The notes below the pieces were generated by a model. The model had not been told where the DNA came from. It worked only from the letters and a program-made list of their open reading frames with translations, and did no database searches. From positions 35,880-99,879 of the forward strand of contig JAJTWZ010000008.1 in assembly GCA_021463145.1 (NCBI GenBank): 64,000 nt of DNA, in the 5' to 3' direction. This stretch comes from Blastocatellia bacterium (GTDB lineage: Bacteria; Acidobacteriota; Blastocatellia; UBA7656; JADIYM01). Shown piece by piece: positions 1 through 7,992 of the stretch. The stretch's first letter is position 1, and each line of letters starts with the position of its first letter. Both the position numbers and the translations under genes were made by a program.

Positions 1-51
1 GCCATAGCCCTTCGCGCGGCTGAACCACTGTACGACTCCGGTTCGCGCCAC
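1..51 (-). CDS. Cold-shock domain protein, 5' end only (partial)
   Basis: Seventeen codons are visible before the window edge, starting at a GTG (49-51) and reading VARTGVVQWFSRAKGYG. This matches the start of CspA-family proteins (consensus G-x-V-K-W-F-x-x-x-K-G-Y-G-F-I), which are small single-strand nucleic-acid-binding beta-barrel proteins acting as RNA chaperones. The start lies 7 bases after the stop of the M16-like gene, and a GAGG ribosome-binding site overlaps that stop, so the two are probably cotranscribed. The aromatic RNP1 residues Trp and Phe are present. Only the N-terminus can be judged, so a longer cold-shock-domain fusion is possible. Confidence 0.72.
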   Translation of the reverse strand, partial: MARTGVVQWFSRAKGYG

Positions 52-58
52 GCCGGCC

Positions 59-2764
59 TCAGCGCACCGGCACGCCGCGGACTACTCCGCGTCCGACACG
101 TCCCTGATCGAGAACGGCGGCGGCCGCACGACGTATTCCGTCGTCGGGCAGCGCGTCGATTCGCTCGCCGTAGCGCTCCACCGTGCCGAGCGGTAGCCCG
201 AATGCCGTCACGCGCACGTACGACACGCACATGTCGCCACACCTTGCGTTCGCGAGAGTCCAGGCGGCGACGGCCGCGCGACGGCCAGCGGCGATCTCGC
301 CGGCCGGCCAGGCAGGCGCGGCAACTCGCGCAAGTTCCGAAACGACCGCCGATCGGGCGGTGACTTCGCTTTCAGGCGACGATACGACCGTACACACGGC
401 GGCCCCCGCCTGCCGCCTCCTTTCGAGGCCGCACGAAACCTCGATCACCCCGGCCTCGTCGTGGAACGCAGAGGCCCGTAGCTGCACCGATCGCAAAGCG
501 ATCTCGATTGCCTCCAACGCGTCCCAGCTGCCGCCCGGAGTAACGACGGCGATGGCCGCCACCGTCCGCGCGGACGGCACTTGAATCGCGACCTCGGCTG
601 CCGTGCCGGGCGCCGGAACGGCCGGGGACTTCAGTCGGTCCCCGTCCGGCCGGTCAAAACCCTCGACGACGTACCTCGACACGAGCGACGAGCCGTCGGT
701 GTCGCCGACTATACCGACCAGCGGATAGAGCGATTTGACGCTCGTCGCGTACCAGGCGCGCACGGATTCGTCGTTCTGCTTCGCAATCGACTCCGGAAGG
801 CCTTCCGGCGCGACACCGTAAGTGTGAGTCGGATAGCGCGACTGCCAGAAGAGGTTCGACGCCGCGCGTGCCGGCGGGATCCGCGACTGCTTCTGATCGA
901 CGAGCAACCGGTCGCGTTCCCGCAATACCGAGACTGTCTCGAACTGGGGACGTTCGACGAGGTCGATAGCCACCGGCACGACCAGATCGGCGTTGCGAGA
1001 CAAAGTCTCGACGACCACGCCAAAAAAGTCCGCGTCGTTTACGATCCGCACGCGACCCCCCAGTCGCTCGATTGCAAATAGCAGGGCGTCGCCCGGGTAG
1101 CCCTTCGAGCCCCGAGTCATGCTGCGAAGCATCAGTTCGGTGATGCCGCGATTGCCATCGAGTTCGGCGGCCCGGCCCCCAGGAAAGAAAAACCCGATGG
1201 CAACTACAGGCTGCGACGCGTCCTCCCGGACGAATGCCTTCGGTCCGTTAAGGGTCGAAAAATCCCTGACCGGAAGAGGAAGCGGCACGAGGACGCTATC
1301 GCCGCGATCTCCGGACCGTCCCCGTTCGACGCCTTCCTCGGTGGCCGGAGCTGCCGGCCTGTCACGGATCTCGCCCGGAGCCACCGGTTTCGACATTCCC
1401 GGCGCCCATACCGCGGCCCGCGCCGCGAATGCTTCTGCCGAAGCCGGCCTCGCAGGAGATCCCGGCGGCACCGACTCCACGACCGTTGCACCGGAAAACG
1501 AGAAAAGCCGCGCTGCCGCAGCTTGCACCCCGGCGGCAGTCACGGTTCGATAACTGACAAGTCGAGCCGAAGCGGCGGCGGCGGCGTGCGTCCCGAGTTC
1601 GAGTTGCACCAGGTCGACGGCGTCGTCGTCGGACCGCGATCTCATCAGCGTCCGGTCGAGCTCGGCCTGGTTGCGCGCTCTCTGAAGCTCTGCATCGCTC
1701 ATCCGCTCGCGGCGGAACCGATCGAGTTCGCGCCAGGTCATCGCCGACGCATCGTCGATTCGCGCGACGTCGGTCCAGACGTCAACGGCGATCGTCCTTC
1801 CTCCAGCCCTCCAGCCAGCGTGCGCCGATGCGTCGCTGACGAAGGTCGAGTCGGCGAACAGCAACGGGAGCCGCGAAGTGCTTCCCATGCCTAGCGCGGC
1901 CGCGAGCACTTCCACGACAGCGCCGTCGAGTTCGCGGGCGGACGCAGGGTCGAACTCGATGGACACACGTGCCGGTCCGGCGGCTCCGGACTCCACTGTG
2001 TATCGCGTCGTCCCGGCTGCCGGAACTGCCGCAGGAGGCGGTGGCGGCGCCACGGGTGGAACGCGCGATTGAGCGCGGCGGCCTGTCTCCGGTGAAGCTG
2101 CAACCGGCGCGGGAGGCTCGATGGCCCCGAACTCACGTTGAACCGTCGCCAGCAACGAAAATGAATCGATCTGCCCGCTGGCGGCGACTGTCGCGTCCCG
2201 CGCGGTGAGCGGCAGTGAGCCCTCGCGGCCGTCCTGCGACGCCAGGAGAGCTGCGTGAGCCACGACGACTGCGTCTGCGTCGCGCGCCACTACGCTGGAG
2301 GAAATGAAGATGTATCCGTCTTCCGCCGACAACGCGAGCATCCCTCCGACCGCAGCGAGGCTCGCCGCGGGAGAGTCGGCTCCCGATCGTGAAGCCGATC
2401 TAATCGCATCGACCGCGCGTTCGGCGTCGATACCCCCCGGAAGCGGGATGGCAGTCACCAGGCTGGCAACGGCTGCCGCCGGATTGTCGCGAGCGACGAA
2501 GATCGTTCCGTTCTCGAGCTCGCTTCGGGTGACGGAGGCATCGACCGTCTGCGAAACGACCGACCCCCCTGCGGGAATCGGCTTCGCCACAGTGACGGGG
2601 CCGGCCGCCGCCTGCGGCGCGACAGCCGTGCCAGGCTTCGTCACGGGCCGGCCGGAAGCCGGAGGCGCCGGCTTCGCGCCGCGCACCCGGCCACTCTGGG
2701 CAAGCCCCAAACCCGAAGAAACGGCGGCGAAGAGGATCGAGAACCCGGCCACCCGGACCCACAT
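59..2764 (-). CDS. Exported M16 (insulinase/processing-peptidase-like) protein lacking the zinc motif
   Basis: About 901 residues from ATG 2762-2764; an upstream in-frame start would overlap the preceding gene. It begins with a signal peptide (MWVRVAGFSILFAAVSSGLG, then AQS), so it is probably periplasmic. The layout is that of a double M16 protein: an N-terminal half (about residues 75-430) with a Pro-rich linker near 234-249, and a C-terminal half (about 500-890). In the second half the region that should carry HxxEH reads GITELMLRSMTRGS (about residues 540-553). The fold context, including the trailing R-G-S/T, is recognisable, but both zinc histidines are gone. The N-terminal half has no HxxEH either. 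It is therefore likely a non-catalytic partner or binding subunit, as in bacterial M16 pairs where one subunit is inactive. No active M16 partner is visible in the window. Follows the one-TM gene by 7 bases. Confidence 0.68.
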   Translation of the reverse strand: MWVRVAGFSILFAAVSSGLGLAQSGRVRGAKPAPPASGRPVTKPGTAVAPQAAAGPVTVAKPIPAGGSVVSQTVDASVTRSELENGTIFVARDNPAAAVASLVTAIPLPGGIDAERAVDAIRSASRSGADSPAASLAAVGGMLALSAEDGYIFISSSVVARDADAVVVAHAALLASQDGREGSLPLTARDATVAASGQIDSFSLLATVQREFGAIEPPAPVAASPETGRRAQSRVPPVAPPPPPAAVPAAGTTRYTVESGAAGPARVSIEFDPASARELDGAVVEVLAAALGMGSTSRLPLLFADSTFVSDASAHAGWRAGGRTIAVDVWTDVARIDDASAMTWRELDRFRRERMSDAELQRARNQAELDRTLMRSRSDDDAVDLVQLELGTHAAAAASARLVSYRTVTAAGVQAAAARLFSFSGATVVESVPPGSPARPASAEAFAARAAVWAPGMSKPVAPGEIRDRPAAPATEEGVERGRSGDRGDSVLVPLPLPVRDFSTLNGPKAFVREDASQPVVAIGFFFPGGRAAELDGNRGITELMLRSMTRGSKGYPGDALLFAIERLGGRVRIVNDADFFGVVVETLSRNADLVVPVAIDLVERPQFETVSVLRERDRLLVDQKQSRIPPARAASNLFWQSRYPTHTYGVAPEGLPESIAKQNDESVRAWYATSVKSLYPLVGIVGDTDGSSLVSRYVVEGFDRPDGDRLKSPAVPAPGTAAEVAIQVPSARTVAAIAVVTPGGSWDALEAIEIALRSVQLRASAFHDEAGVIEVSCGLERRRQAGAAVCTVVSSPESEVTARSAVVSELARVAAPAWPAGEIAAGRRAAVAAWTLANARCGDMCVSYVRVTAFGLPLGTVERYGERIDALPDDGIRRAAAAVLDQGRVGRGVVRGVPVR

Positions 2765-2771
2765 CGTGAAC

Positions 2772-3152
2772 CTAATACGGCTGCATCTTCGTCGTCTGCT
2801 GTATGACCCACTCATAATCGGTGACGATGAGATCGATCTTCTGGACCGTGTTCAGGCTGACCGATATCCCGCGGCCTTCCTGCTTCACCTCGATGTCCTT
2901 GGGCGGAATGTCGTACTTGCGCGCGAGTTCGTCGGCTTTAGGCCGAACCTTCTCGACTGTGATGCCCTGGACGCCCGTGGTGCGCGCCAGATCGGCGGCA
3001 TCCGCTTTCAGGCTTTGCATGTTGAAGAACCGCGGCACGTTGACGATGCCGAGGTAACCGAAGACTCCCAACACGACGAGGTAGACAACGAATTTGAGGT
3101 TCCCTTCACCTCGCTGCGCGCGACTGCCGCGAACCGACCGTCGAACCGTCAT
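2772..3152 (-). CDS. Small single-pass membrane protein of unknown function
   Basis: 126 residues. ATG at 3150-3152 is preceded by GGAG at a good distance. A short basic N-terminus (RRSVRGSRAQR) is followed by one hydrophobic segment (about residues 20-43, FVVYLVVLGVFGYLGIVNV), then a charged soluble domain of about 80 residues. By the positive-inside rule the N-terminus is cytoplasmic and the C-terminal domain extracytoplasmic. I do not recognise the family. It sits between aroB (127-base gap) and the M16-like gene (7-base gap; its TAG lies in the M16 ribosome-binding region), so it may assist the exported M16 protein. That link is inference from spacing only. Confidence 0.7.
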   Translation of the reverse strand: MTVRRSVRGSRAQRGEGNLKFVVYLVVLGVFGYLGIVNVPRFFNMQSLKADAADLARTTGVQGITVEKVRPKADELARKYDIPPKDIEVKQEGRGISVSLNTVQKIDLIVTDYEWVIQQTTKMQPY

Positions 3153-3279
3153 TGTTTTTCTCCACGAGTGGTTTTCGGGGCCGAAGTCCCCTCAATCTTG
3201 CGACAGAACATCGCATTTGGCCAATGGTGACACGCGATCCGGCGAGTCCGCGTCATCAGATGCCCCAAACCGGGAAAAG

Positions 3280-4413
3280 TCAACCAGACCGTCGTCGCGT
3301 CATTCGGGAGGATCGAGGATCCAGACATCCCGCGAGCGCTTCCAGAACTTCCGTTTCGTCCACGTCGGTCCGGATGACGACGCTTCCGATCCCCGACGGC
3401 ACGACGAACGCGATTCGTCCCGATGTCCGCTTCTTGTCGTGGCGCATCGCGGCGAGAAGCGCCCGGGGAGCAAGATCGTCGATCCGCGGCAGTGGTCCAA
3501 CTCGCGCAATCAGGCGACGCACACGCAGCGCCTCGTCCGGAGACATCGTCCCTAGCCTTACCGCGAGGACCGACGCTGCAACGAGTCCATATCCAACGGC
3601 CTCTCCGTGAAGAAACCGCCTGTATCGCGTGACGGTCTCGTATGCGTGGCCGAACGTGTGCCCAAGATTGAGAACGCGACGCGGTCCGGCTTCGGTCTCG
3701 TCGGATTCGACGACTCGGGCCTTGATCCTGCAGCACACGGCCACGAGGTGCGCGAGGTGAGACGACGAGCCCGCAACCAGGAAGTCAACGTGACGCTCCA
3801 TCCACGAAAAAAGCCTCGCGTCGCCCAGCATCCCGTACTTGATCGCCTCGAAGAGCCCAGCGCGAAGCTCGCGGGCTGGAAGCGTAGCCAACGTCGACGT
3901 GTCGGCGACCACCGCCGACGGCTGGTGGAAGGCTCCCATGAGGTTCTTTCCGGCGGCGTGGTTGACGGCGACCTTGCCGCCCACCGAACTGTCGATCTGA
4001 GCGAGCAGGGTCGTCGGGATCTGCACGAATGGAGTGCCGCGCATGTAGAGCGCCGAGACGAGGCCCGCCAGGTCGCCCACCACGCCCCCGCCCAACGCGA
4101 CGATCGGGTCGGAGCGCTCCAGTTCGGCAGCGGCGGCGGCGCCCACCGCGCGCTCGAGCTCGGCGAGCCTCTTGAAGCGCTCGCCGTCGCCGATCTCGTG
4201 CACGAAAACCGAGTAGCCCGAGGCCTGCAGGCTCGCCATCACTCGCGCGCCGTAGAGTTCCCGGACCGTGGAATTCGTGATGACGAGAGCGCTGTTCGGC
4301 TTTTTCCCGCAAGCCCGCGCGATGCGACGGCCGACGGAATCGAGCAGGCCGTCTCCGATCGCAACCGCGTACGACCGATCTCCGAGGTGCACTCGAACGT
4401 TTCGCGCGCTCAC
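3280..4413 (-). CDS. aroB: 3-dehydroquinate synthase
   Basis: Catalyses the second step of the shikimate pathway, DAHP to 3-dehydroquinate, using NAD+ and a divalent metal in the cytosol. The 377-residue length is normal for AroB. Diagnostic segments are GGGVVGDLAG (NAD binding), IPTTLLAQIDSSVGGKVAVN, AAGKNLMGAFHQP, and metal-ligand regions LNLGHTFGHAYE and HGEAVGYG. I chose GTG 4411-4413 because it overlaps the TGA of the upstream peptidase gene as GTGA and gives the expected N-terminus (SARNVRVHLGDRSYAV). The open frame extends about 50 codons upstream, but that stretch lies inside the peptidase gene and looks like frame shadow. Translationally coupled to the metallopeptidase. Confidence 0.95.
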   Translation of the reverse strand: MSARNVRVHLGDRSYAVAIGDGLLDSVGRRIARACGKKPNSALVITNSTVRELYGARVMASLQASGYSVFVHEIGDGERFKRLAELERAVGAAAAAELERSDPIVALGGGVVGDLAGLVSALYMRGTPFVQIPTTLLAQIDSSVGGKVAVNHAAGKNLMGAFHQPSAVVADTSTLATLPARELRAGLFEAIKYGMLGDARLFSWMERHVDFLVAGSSSHLAHLVAVCCRIKARVVESDETEAGPRRVLNLGHTFGHAYETVTRYRRFLHGEAVGYGLVAASVLAVRLGTMSPDEALRVRRLIARVGPLPRIDDLAPRALLAAMRHDKKRTSGRIAFVVPSGIGSVVIRTDVDETEVLEALAGCLDPRSSRMTRRRSG

Positions 4414-5897
4414 GCCGCCATCCCCCGCCGCAGGTCGTCTGCCAGCGGCTCGAAGCATATCGGCCCAAGTCCGAGTTCGGCGGCGATCTCGTCCGCCGAA
4501 TACTCGCTTCCGGTTGCCCAGAGTTCGCGCAGCAGCGCGCCAGCCGCTCGCGACGACCACCATCGGTTTCCGAAGCGCGTCTTCAAGTGTTCGCGAACCA
4601 GCACTTCCAATGCCCAGGCGCGCAGATAGTCGGCGACGTAGAATCCATCGTCCAGGTCCGAAAGCGCGTCCGAGCGCGGGTACCTGACCATCGTCGCCCC
4701 CTCGAGTTCCTCGACGTATGCCGCCGGGGCGGATCCGAGCGACAACCTGCCGCTGTGTAGCGCCTCTTCATATCGCAACTTCCCCACGTGACGCCGGACG
4801 ACAGAACATTTCTCGATCGCCGCCAGCCGCCTCAACTCGCTCGATGGGTCGATATGGAAGGCCTCGCGCAAGTACCTGTCGTCGAGAAGCAGGTACTGAA
4901 CAAGGAATGCCCAGGTCTCGCTCGTCGCACGGTCGCCGGCGCGGGCGAAGGCCACACGCGCGCCGGGCGAAGTGAAGCCGAAGTGCTGGGCGTGGCCTCC
5001 CTCGTGCAGCAGTGCAGTGTAATCGGCATATCCGCCGGACGGACGCACGACGAGTACGACGTCATCGGGCACACGGATGGGCGCACAGAAAGGACGTGGA
5101 TTCTTCGACGGCCGGTCCTCGAGGTCCAGACGGATGTTCCGCTGGGCTCCCGTTTTGATACCCAACCCGGCGAACACGTCGCGGTAGACCATAGGCATCC
5201 GGTGCGCCGGAAAGGCCTCGTCGAATTCGGCGAACCGCAGCGCATACAGCAGATCCTCGCGAGTCGCATCGCCGATGTCCACGGTGCTGCGTTTCCTGAC
5301 AAGGGATGCCAACGCAGCAGCGTAACTGGCTTCGGTCTCCGACAGCAGCACGCTGGCCCGGTCGCGGAGCGCGGTGTAATCGATGCCGTAAACATCCGAA
5401 CAAAGCGCCGCTGTAGACACGGCTCCCAGCGACCGCGCAGCAGCGGCGCGCTTGTCGAATCTCTCGGCGCGCACGTCGTTCGAGCCCTCGACGATGCGCT
5501 CGCGCCGGCGGGCGAGCTCGGAGCGGACTTCCGGCCTCGACTCATTGCGGATGCGGGAGCGCAGCGAATGAAACGGCAGCGTCTCGCCCTCCCAGGCAAC
5601 GGTCTCGGCGGCGTCGCGATCCGCGATAATTTCATCCAGCTCGCGCGTTGCCGACGAGAGATGCTCCTCGATCGCGGCGGCGCGCAGGTACCGCGCTTCT
5701 TTCCGATCGAGCTCCCCGAATCCGTTTTCCGCGGCTTCGCCGAGCGCAGCAATCTCGTCGCGTCCGAACAGGTGTCCGAATCGATCGTAGACCGGCGCGA
5801 GGTCGAGCGCCCGATCGAGTCCGGCGCCGAATCGATACCACGTCCGCGTGTGCGATTCGGAGAATGCTTCGAACTCGTCCGGATACTCGTTTCGCAT
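4410..5897 (-). CDS. M3-like zinc metallopeptidase
   Basis: 495 residues from ATG 5895-5897; an upstream in-frame start would run into the divergent lipoprotein gene. The HExxH zinc site is HEGGHAQHFG at about residues 298-307, with a plausible third ligand Glu near residue 327 (RATSETWAF). This spacing, the helix-rich sequence and the 'LLHEGGHA' context resemble oligoendopeptidase F/M3 enzymes, although the protein is shorter than classical 600-residue members. No signal peptide is seen, so it is probably a cytosolic oligopeptidase. The gene ends in a 4-base overlap with aroB, an unusual coupling. Divergent from the lipoprotein gene with only 29 bases between starts. Confidence 0.75.
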   Translation of the reverse strand: MRNEYPDEFEAFSESHTRTWYRFGAGLDRALDLAPVYDRFGHLFGRDEIAALGEAAENGFGELDRKEARYLRAAAIEEHLSSATRELDEIIADRDAAETVAWEGETLPFHSLRSRIRNESRPEVRSELARRRERIVEGSNDVRAERFDKRAAAARSLGAVSTAALCSDVYGIDYTALRDRASVLLSETEASYAAALASLVRKRSTVDIGDATREDLLYALRFAEFDEAFPAHRMPMVYRDVFAGLGIKTGAQRNIRLDLEDRPSKNPRPFCAPIRVPDDVVLVVRPSGGYADYTALLHEGGHAQHFGFTSPGARVAFARAGDRATSETWAFLVQYLLLDDRYLREAFHIDPSSELRRLAAIEKCSVVRRHVGKLRYEEALHSGRLSLGSAPAAYVEELEGATMVRYPRSDALSDLDDGFYVADYLRAWALEVLVREHLKTRFGNRWWSSRAAGALLRELWATGSEYSADEIAAELGLGPICFEPLADDLRRGMAA

Positions 5898-5926
5898 CGC
5901 GGCGGGAGCGTAGCATACTGCCCGAA

Positions 5927-6499
5927 GTGCGGGCACGAGTCACACTTCGGGCCGGACGGGCGCTGCGCGCGGCGCTCGCGATGGCCGTTGCAATTCAGTT
6001 CGGCTGCGCCGGAAAGACCTTCGACGTGAAAGTCGTTGAACCGGTGCCGTCCGAGAGAATTGGCGAGCAAACTCGCGCGGGAGACGTGGCGATGCGGTTT
6101 TCGGCGCTCTGGGACGAGGACTGGCAACTCGATAACCTGGAGGCCAACGCGGCACTTGCCGGAGTCCTTCCTGTTCGTGCCGAGGTCGAGAACCCTTCGA
6201 ACAAAACGGTATCGCTCGAGACGTTGCGCATCGTCGCGACAGACGGTCACGGTCGCAGGTGGAAGATGATCGACTCGAATCGCGCTCGGAAGAAGATCGA
6301 GAAGTATTACGGCGTGCGGTTGCGCTTCAAGGAAGGCGACCGCGCTTACCGCGAAGACTTTGCCGCAAACTCTCTGGACCTGGAGACGGATCTGCCGGCG
6401 GGCGCCCGCCGCCAGGGCCTGATCTACTTCGAGATGCCGAAGGACGTGCGCCGGCCGGTACCGGTGACGATCACCGCCGCGGACGGCCGCCGCGACTGA
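5927..6499 (+). CDS. Putative lipoprotein of unknown function
   Basis: 190 residues from GTG 5927-5929. The N-terminus has basic residues, a hydrophobic core (ALAMAVAIQFG) and then Cys-Ala-Gly, consistent with a lipobox and lipidation of the Cys at about residue 27. The mature part is mixed beta-type with no motif I know: charged segments such as IEKYYGVRLRFKEGDRAY and a C-terminal strand PVPVTITAADG. An internal ATG at 5981 also lies before the lipobox but lacks a ribosome-binding site. The longer open frame upstream overlaps the divergent peptidase gene and is not credible. Location is presumably the cell envelope; role unknown. Confidence 0.65.
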   Translation: MRARVTLRAGRALRAALAMAVAIQFGCAGKTFDVKVVEPVPSERIGEQTRAGDVAMRFSALWDEDWQLDNLEANAALAGVLPVRAEVENPSNKTVSLETLRIVATDGHGRRWKMIDSNRARKKIEKYYGVRLRFKEGDRAYREDFAANSLDLETDLPAGARRQGLIYFEMPKDVRRPVPVTITAADGRRD

Positions 6500-6524
6500 C
6501 GCCGGACGGCCTTCCAGGGCCGAA

Positions 6525-6598
6525 TGCTCCCGACTGGATTCGAACCAGTGGCCTAGCGCTTAGGAGGCGCTCGCTCTATCCAACTGAGCTACGGGAGC
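6525..6598 (-). tRNA. tRNA-Arg (anticodon CCT)
   Basis: The reverse strand folds as a full cloverleaf. The acceptor GCTCCCG pairs with CGGGAGC, the D arm is GCTC/GAGC, the anticodon stem AGCGC/GCGCT encloses loop CTCCTAA (anticodon CCT), and the T arm is CTGGTTCGAATCCAG. Discriminator A; CCA is not encoded. Open frames through this segment are spurious. Confidence 0.95.
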
Positions 6599-6659
6599 GG
6601 ACGTGTGAGGCTAGCAGGAGCGCTCGCCACCAGGCAAACGAGAGCACGCGGCAACCCTC

Positions 6660-7904
6660 CTACACTTCGCGCCGGGGGGTGACGATGACGTTCGAAAGCA
6701 GCAACCCGGTAACGAGGCCGACCGCCACCAGCAGCATCCGGAAGGCAGTTTCGACGCCCGAGACAACGTCGCTCGCGATGAACTGAGAAACGCTGCCGAA
6801 TCCGAGACTCCCCGGAACCAGAACCATCAACCCGGGCACCACCCACGTCGCCGACGGGCGGTTCAGGATTCGCGAAATGGCGTTCGCCGTGACGCCGAGC
6901 GACATTGCTCCGACGCACACGCCGAGCTCCGGGCCGAGCATCGAAGTGCCGGCGCGTGCTCCCCAGAAAGCGATGACGGTCGCGGTCAGTATCGAGAGAT
7001 AATCCCGCGGCCTGGCACGGAACAGCACGGTGAATCCGACACTCGCGAGCAATAGAGCGGGAAATTCCGTCCAGAACGGCAGTGGAATAGGCTCGGCGGC
7101 CGTCGATGCACCGGGAAAGAACCTGGCGGCTTGTCCGCCGAGCGCGACTCCGAATCCCATTCCGATGAAGGCGAGCACCGCGCCCGTCAATCGCGCGGTG
7201 CCCGCGACGAGGTTCTGCGAGGCGATCTCCCGCATCGCGATCGTCAGCGTCAGTCCGGGCAGCATGACGATGAGTCCCGCTACGGTCATCACGTAGACCG
7301 ACGACGGCATGAACAGCTGGGCGGCGACGACCGCCAGGGCCGCCGCGACCATCGAACCGACCGGCTCGAACAGGCGCGCCGTCGCCCCCCCGCGCTCCAG
7401 CAGGATGGCCAGAAGGCCGGTCGCGACGCCGATGATTGCCGCGCCAGAGACTTCGCGCCACCCGCCGCCGAAAAACCGCGCCGACGTTGCCGAGGCGAGT
7501 CCGAAGCAGGCCGCGGTCACGACCGGTCCGTACCTTGACGGGCGGGCCACGATCTCGTCGACCTGGACGGCAGCCGCGGCCGTATCGGTTTCGCCCGCAA
7601 GGACAGACCTTGTCAATTCGTCGAGCAGGATCGTCTTCTCGAGATTCACCTGTCCCGGCTCCACGCGAACCATCGTGGTGCGCTGTTCTTCCGGCGTGCC
7701 GAACGAAGCGAAGATGCCGGTCGGCGTGACGAAGAAGTTGCCGTCGAGACCAAGCCGAGAAGCGACCGCCTGCATGGTGCCTTCCAGCAGGTGCGCCGGC
7801 ATGCCGTATTGATGGAGCGCCGTTCCAAGCTTTACCGCGAATGCGATCACGGGATCGGCCGGCGAAACCTTCGAAACCCGAGGCAACTCGTTAGTCTGCG
7901 ACAT
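6660..7904 (-). CDS. Threonine/serine exporter family membrane protein (ThrE / YjjP-YjjB type)
   Basis: 414 residues from ATG 7902-7904, with GGAG nine bases upstream; a further upstream start lacks this. The N-terminal cytosolic part (about 1-115) carries the YjjP-like signature ALHQYGMPAHLLEGTMQAVA and FFVTPTGIFASFG. Two blocks of about five hydrophobic helices follow, making one chain of the two parts that E. coli encodes as separate yjjP and yjjB. ThrE-family proteins export small amino acids or dicarboxylates such as succinate; the substrate here cannot be read from sequence. Divergent from the PLP decarboxylase across 88 bases, so a shared amino-acid-related regulation is possible but unproven. 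Confidence 0.85.
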   Translation of the reverse strand: MSQTNELPRVSKVSPADPVIAFAVKLGTALHQYGMPAHLLEGTMQAVASRLGLDGNFFVTPTGIFASFGTPEEQRTTMVRVEPGQVNLEKTILLDELTRSVLAGETDTAAAAVQVDEIVARPSRYGPVVTAACFGLASATSARFFGGGWREVSGAAIIGVATGLLAILLERGGATARLFEPVGSMVAAALAVVAAQLFMPSSVYVMTVAGLIVMLPGLTLTIAMREIASQNLVAGTARLTGAVLAFIGMGFGVALGGQAARFFPGASTAAEPIPLPFWTEFPALLLASVGFTVLFRARPRDYLSILTATVIAFWGARAGTSMLGPELGVCVGAMSLGVTANAISRILNRPSATWVVPGLMVLVPGSLGFGSVSQFIASDVVSGVETAFRMLLVAVGLVTGLLLSNVIVTPRREV

Positions 7905-7992
7905 CGCCGGATTCTCCGCAACCGGTGATGCGGCTGCAAGCACGGAACCGTTTTTCCGGCAGCGACCGGGCGTGTTGGGCTAGAGTGCGCGG

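Noticed and set aside
4414..4563. N-terminal extension of aroB to an upstream ATG
   Set aside because: Would lie inside the peptidase gene and adds a basic, non-AroB-like segment; the GTGA junction gives the normal N-terminus.
6259..6786. Open frame across the tRNA-Arg gene
   Set aside because: Contains the tRNA complement (WIRTSG-type translation), a classic artefact of tRNA-overlapping frames.
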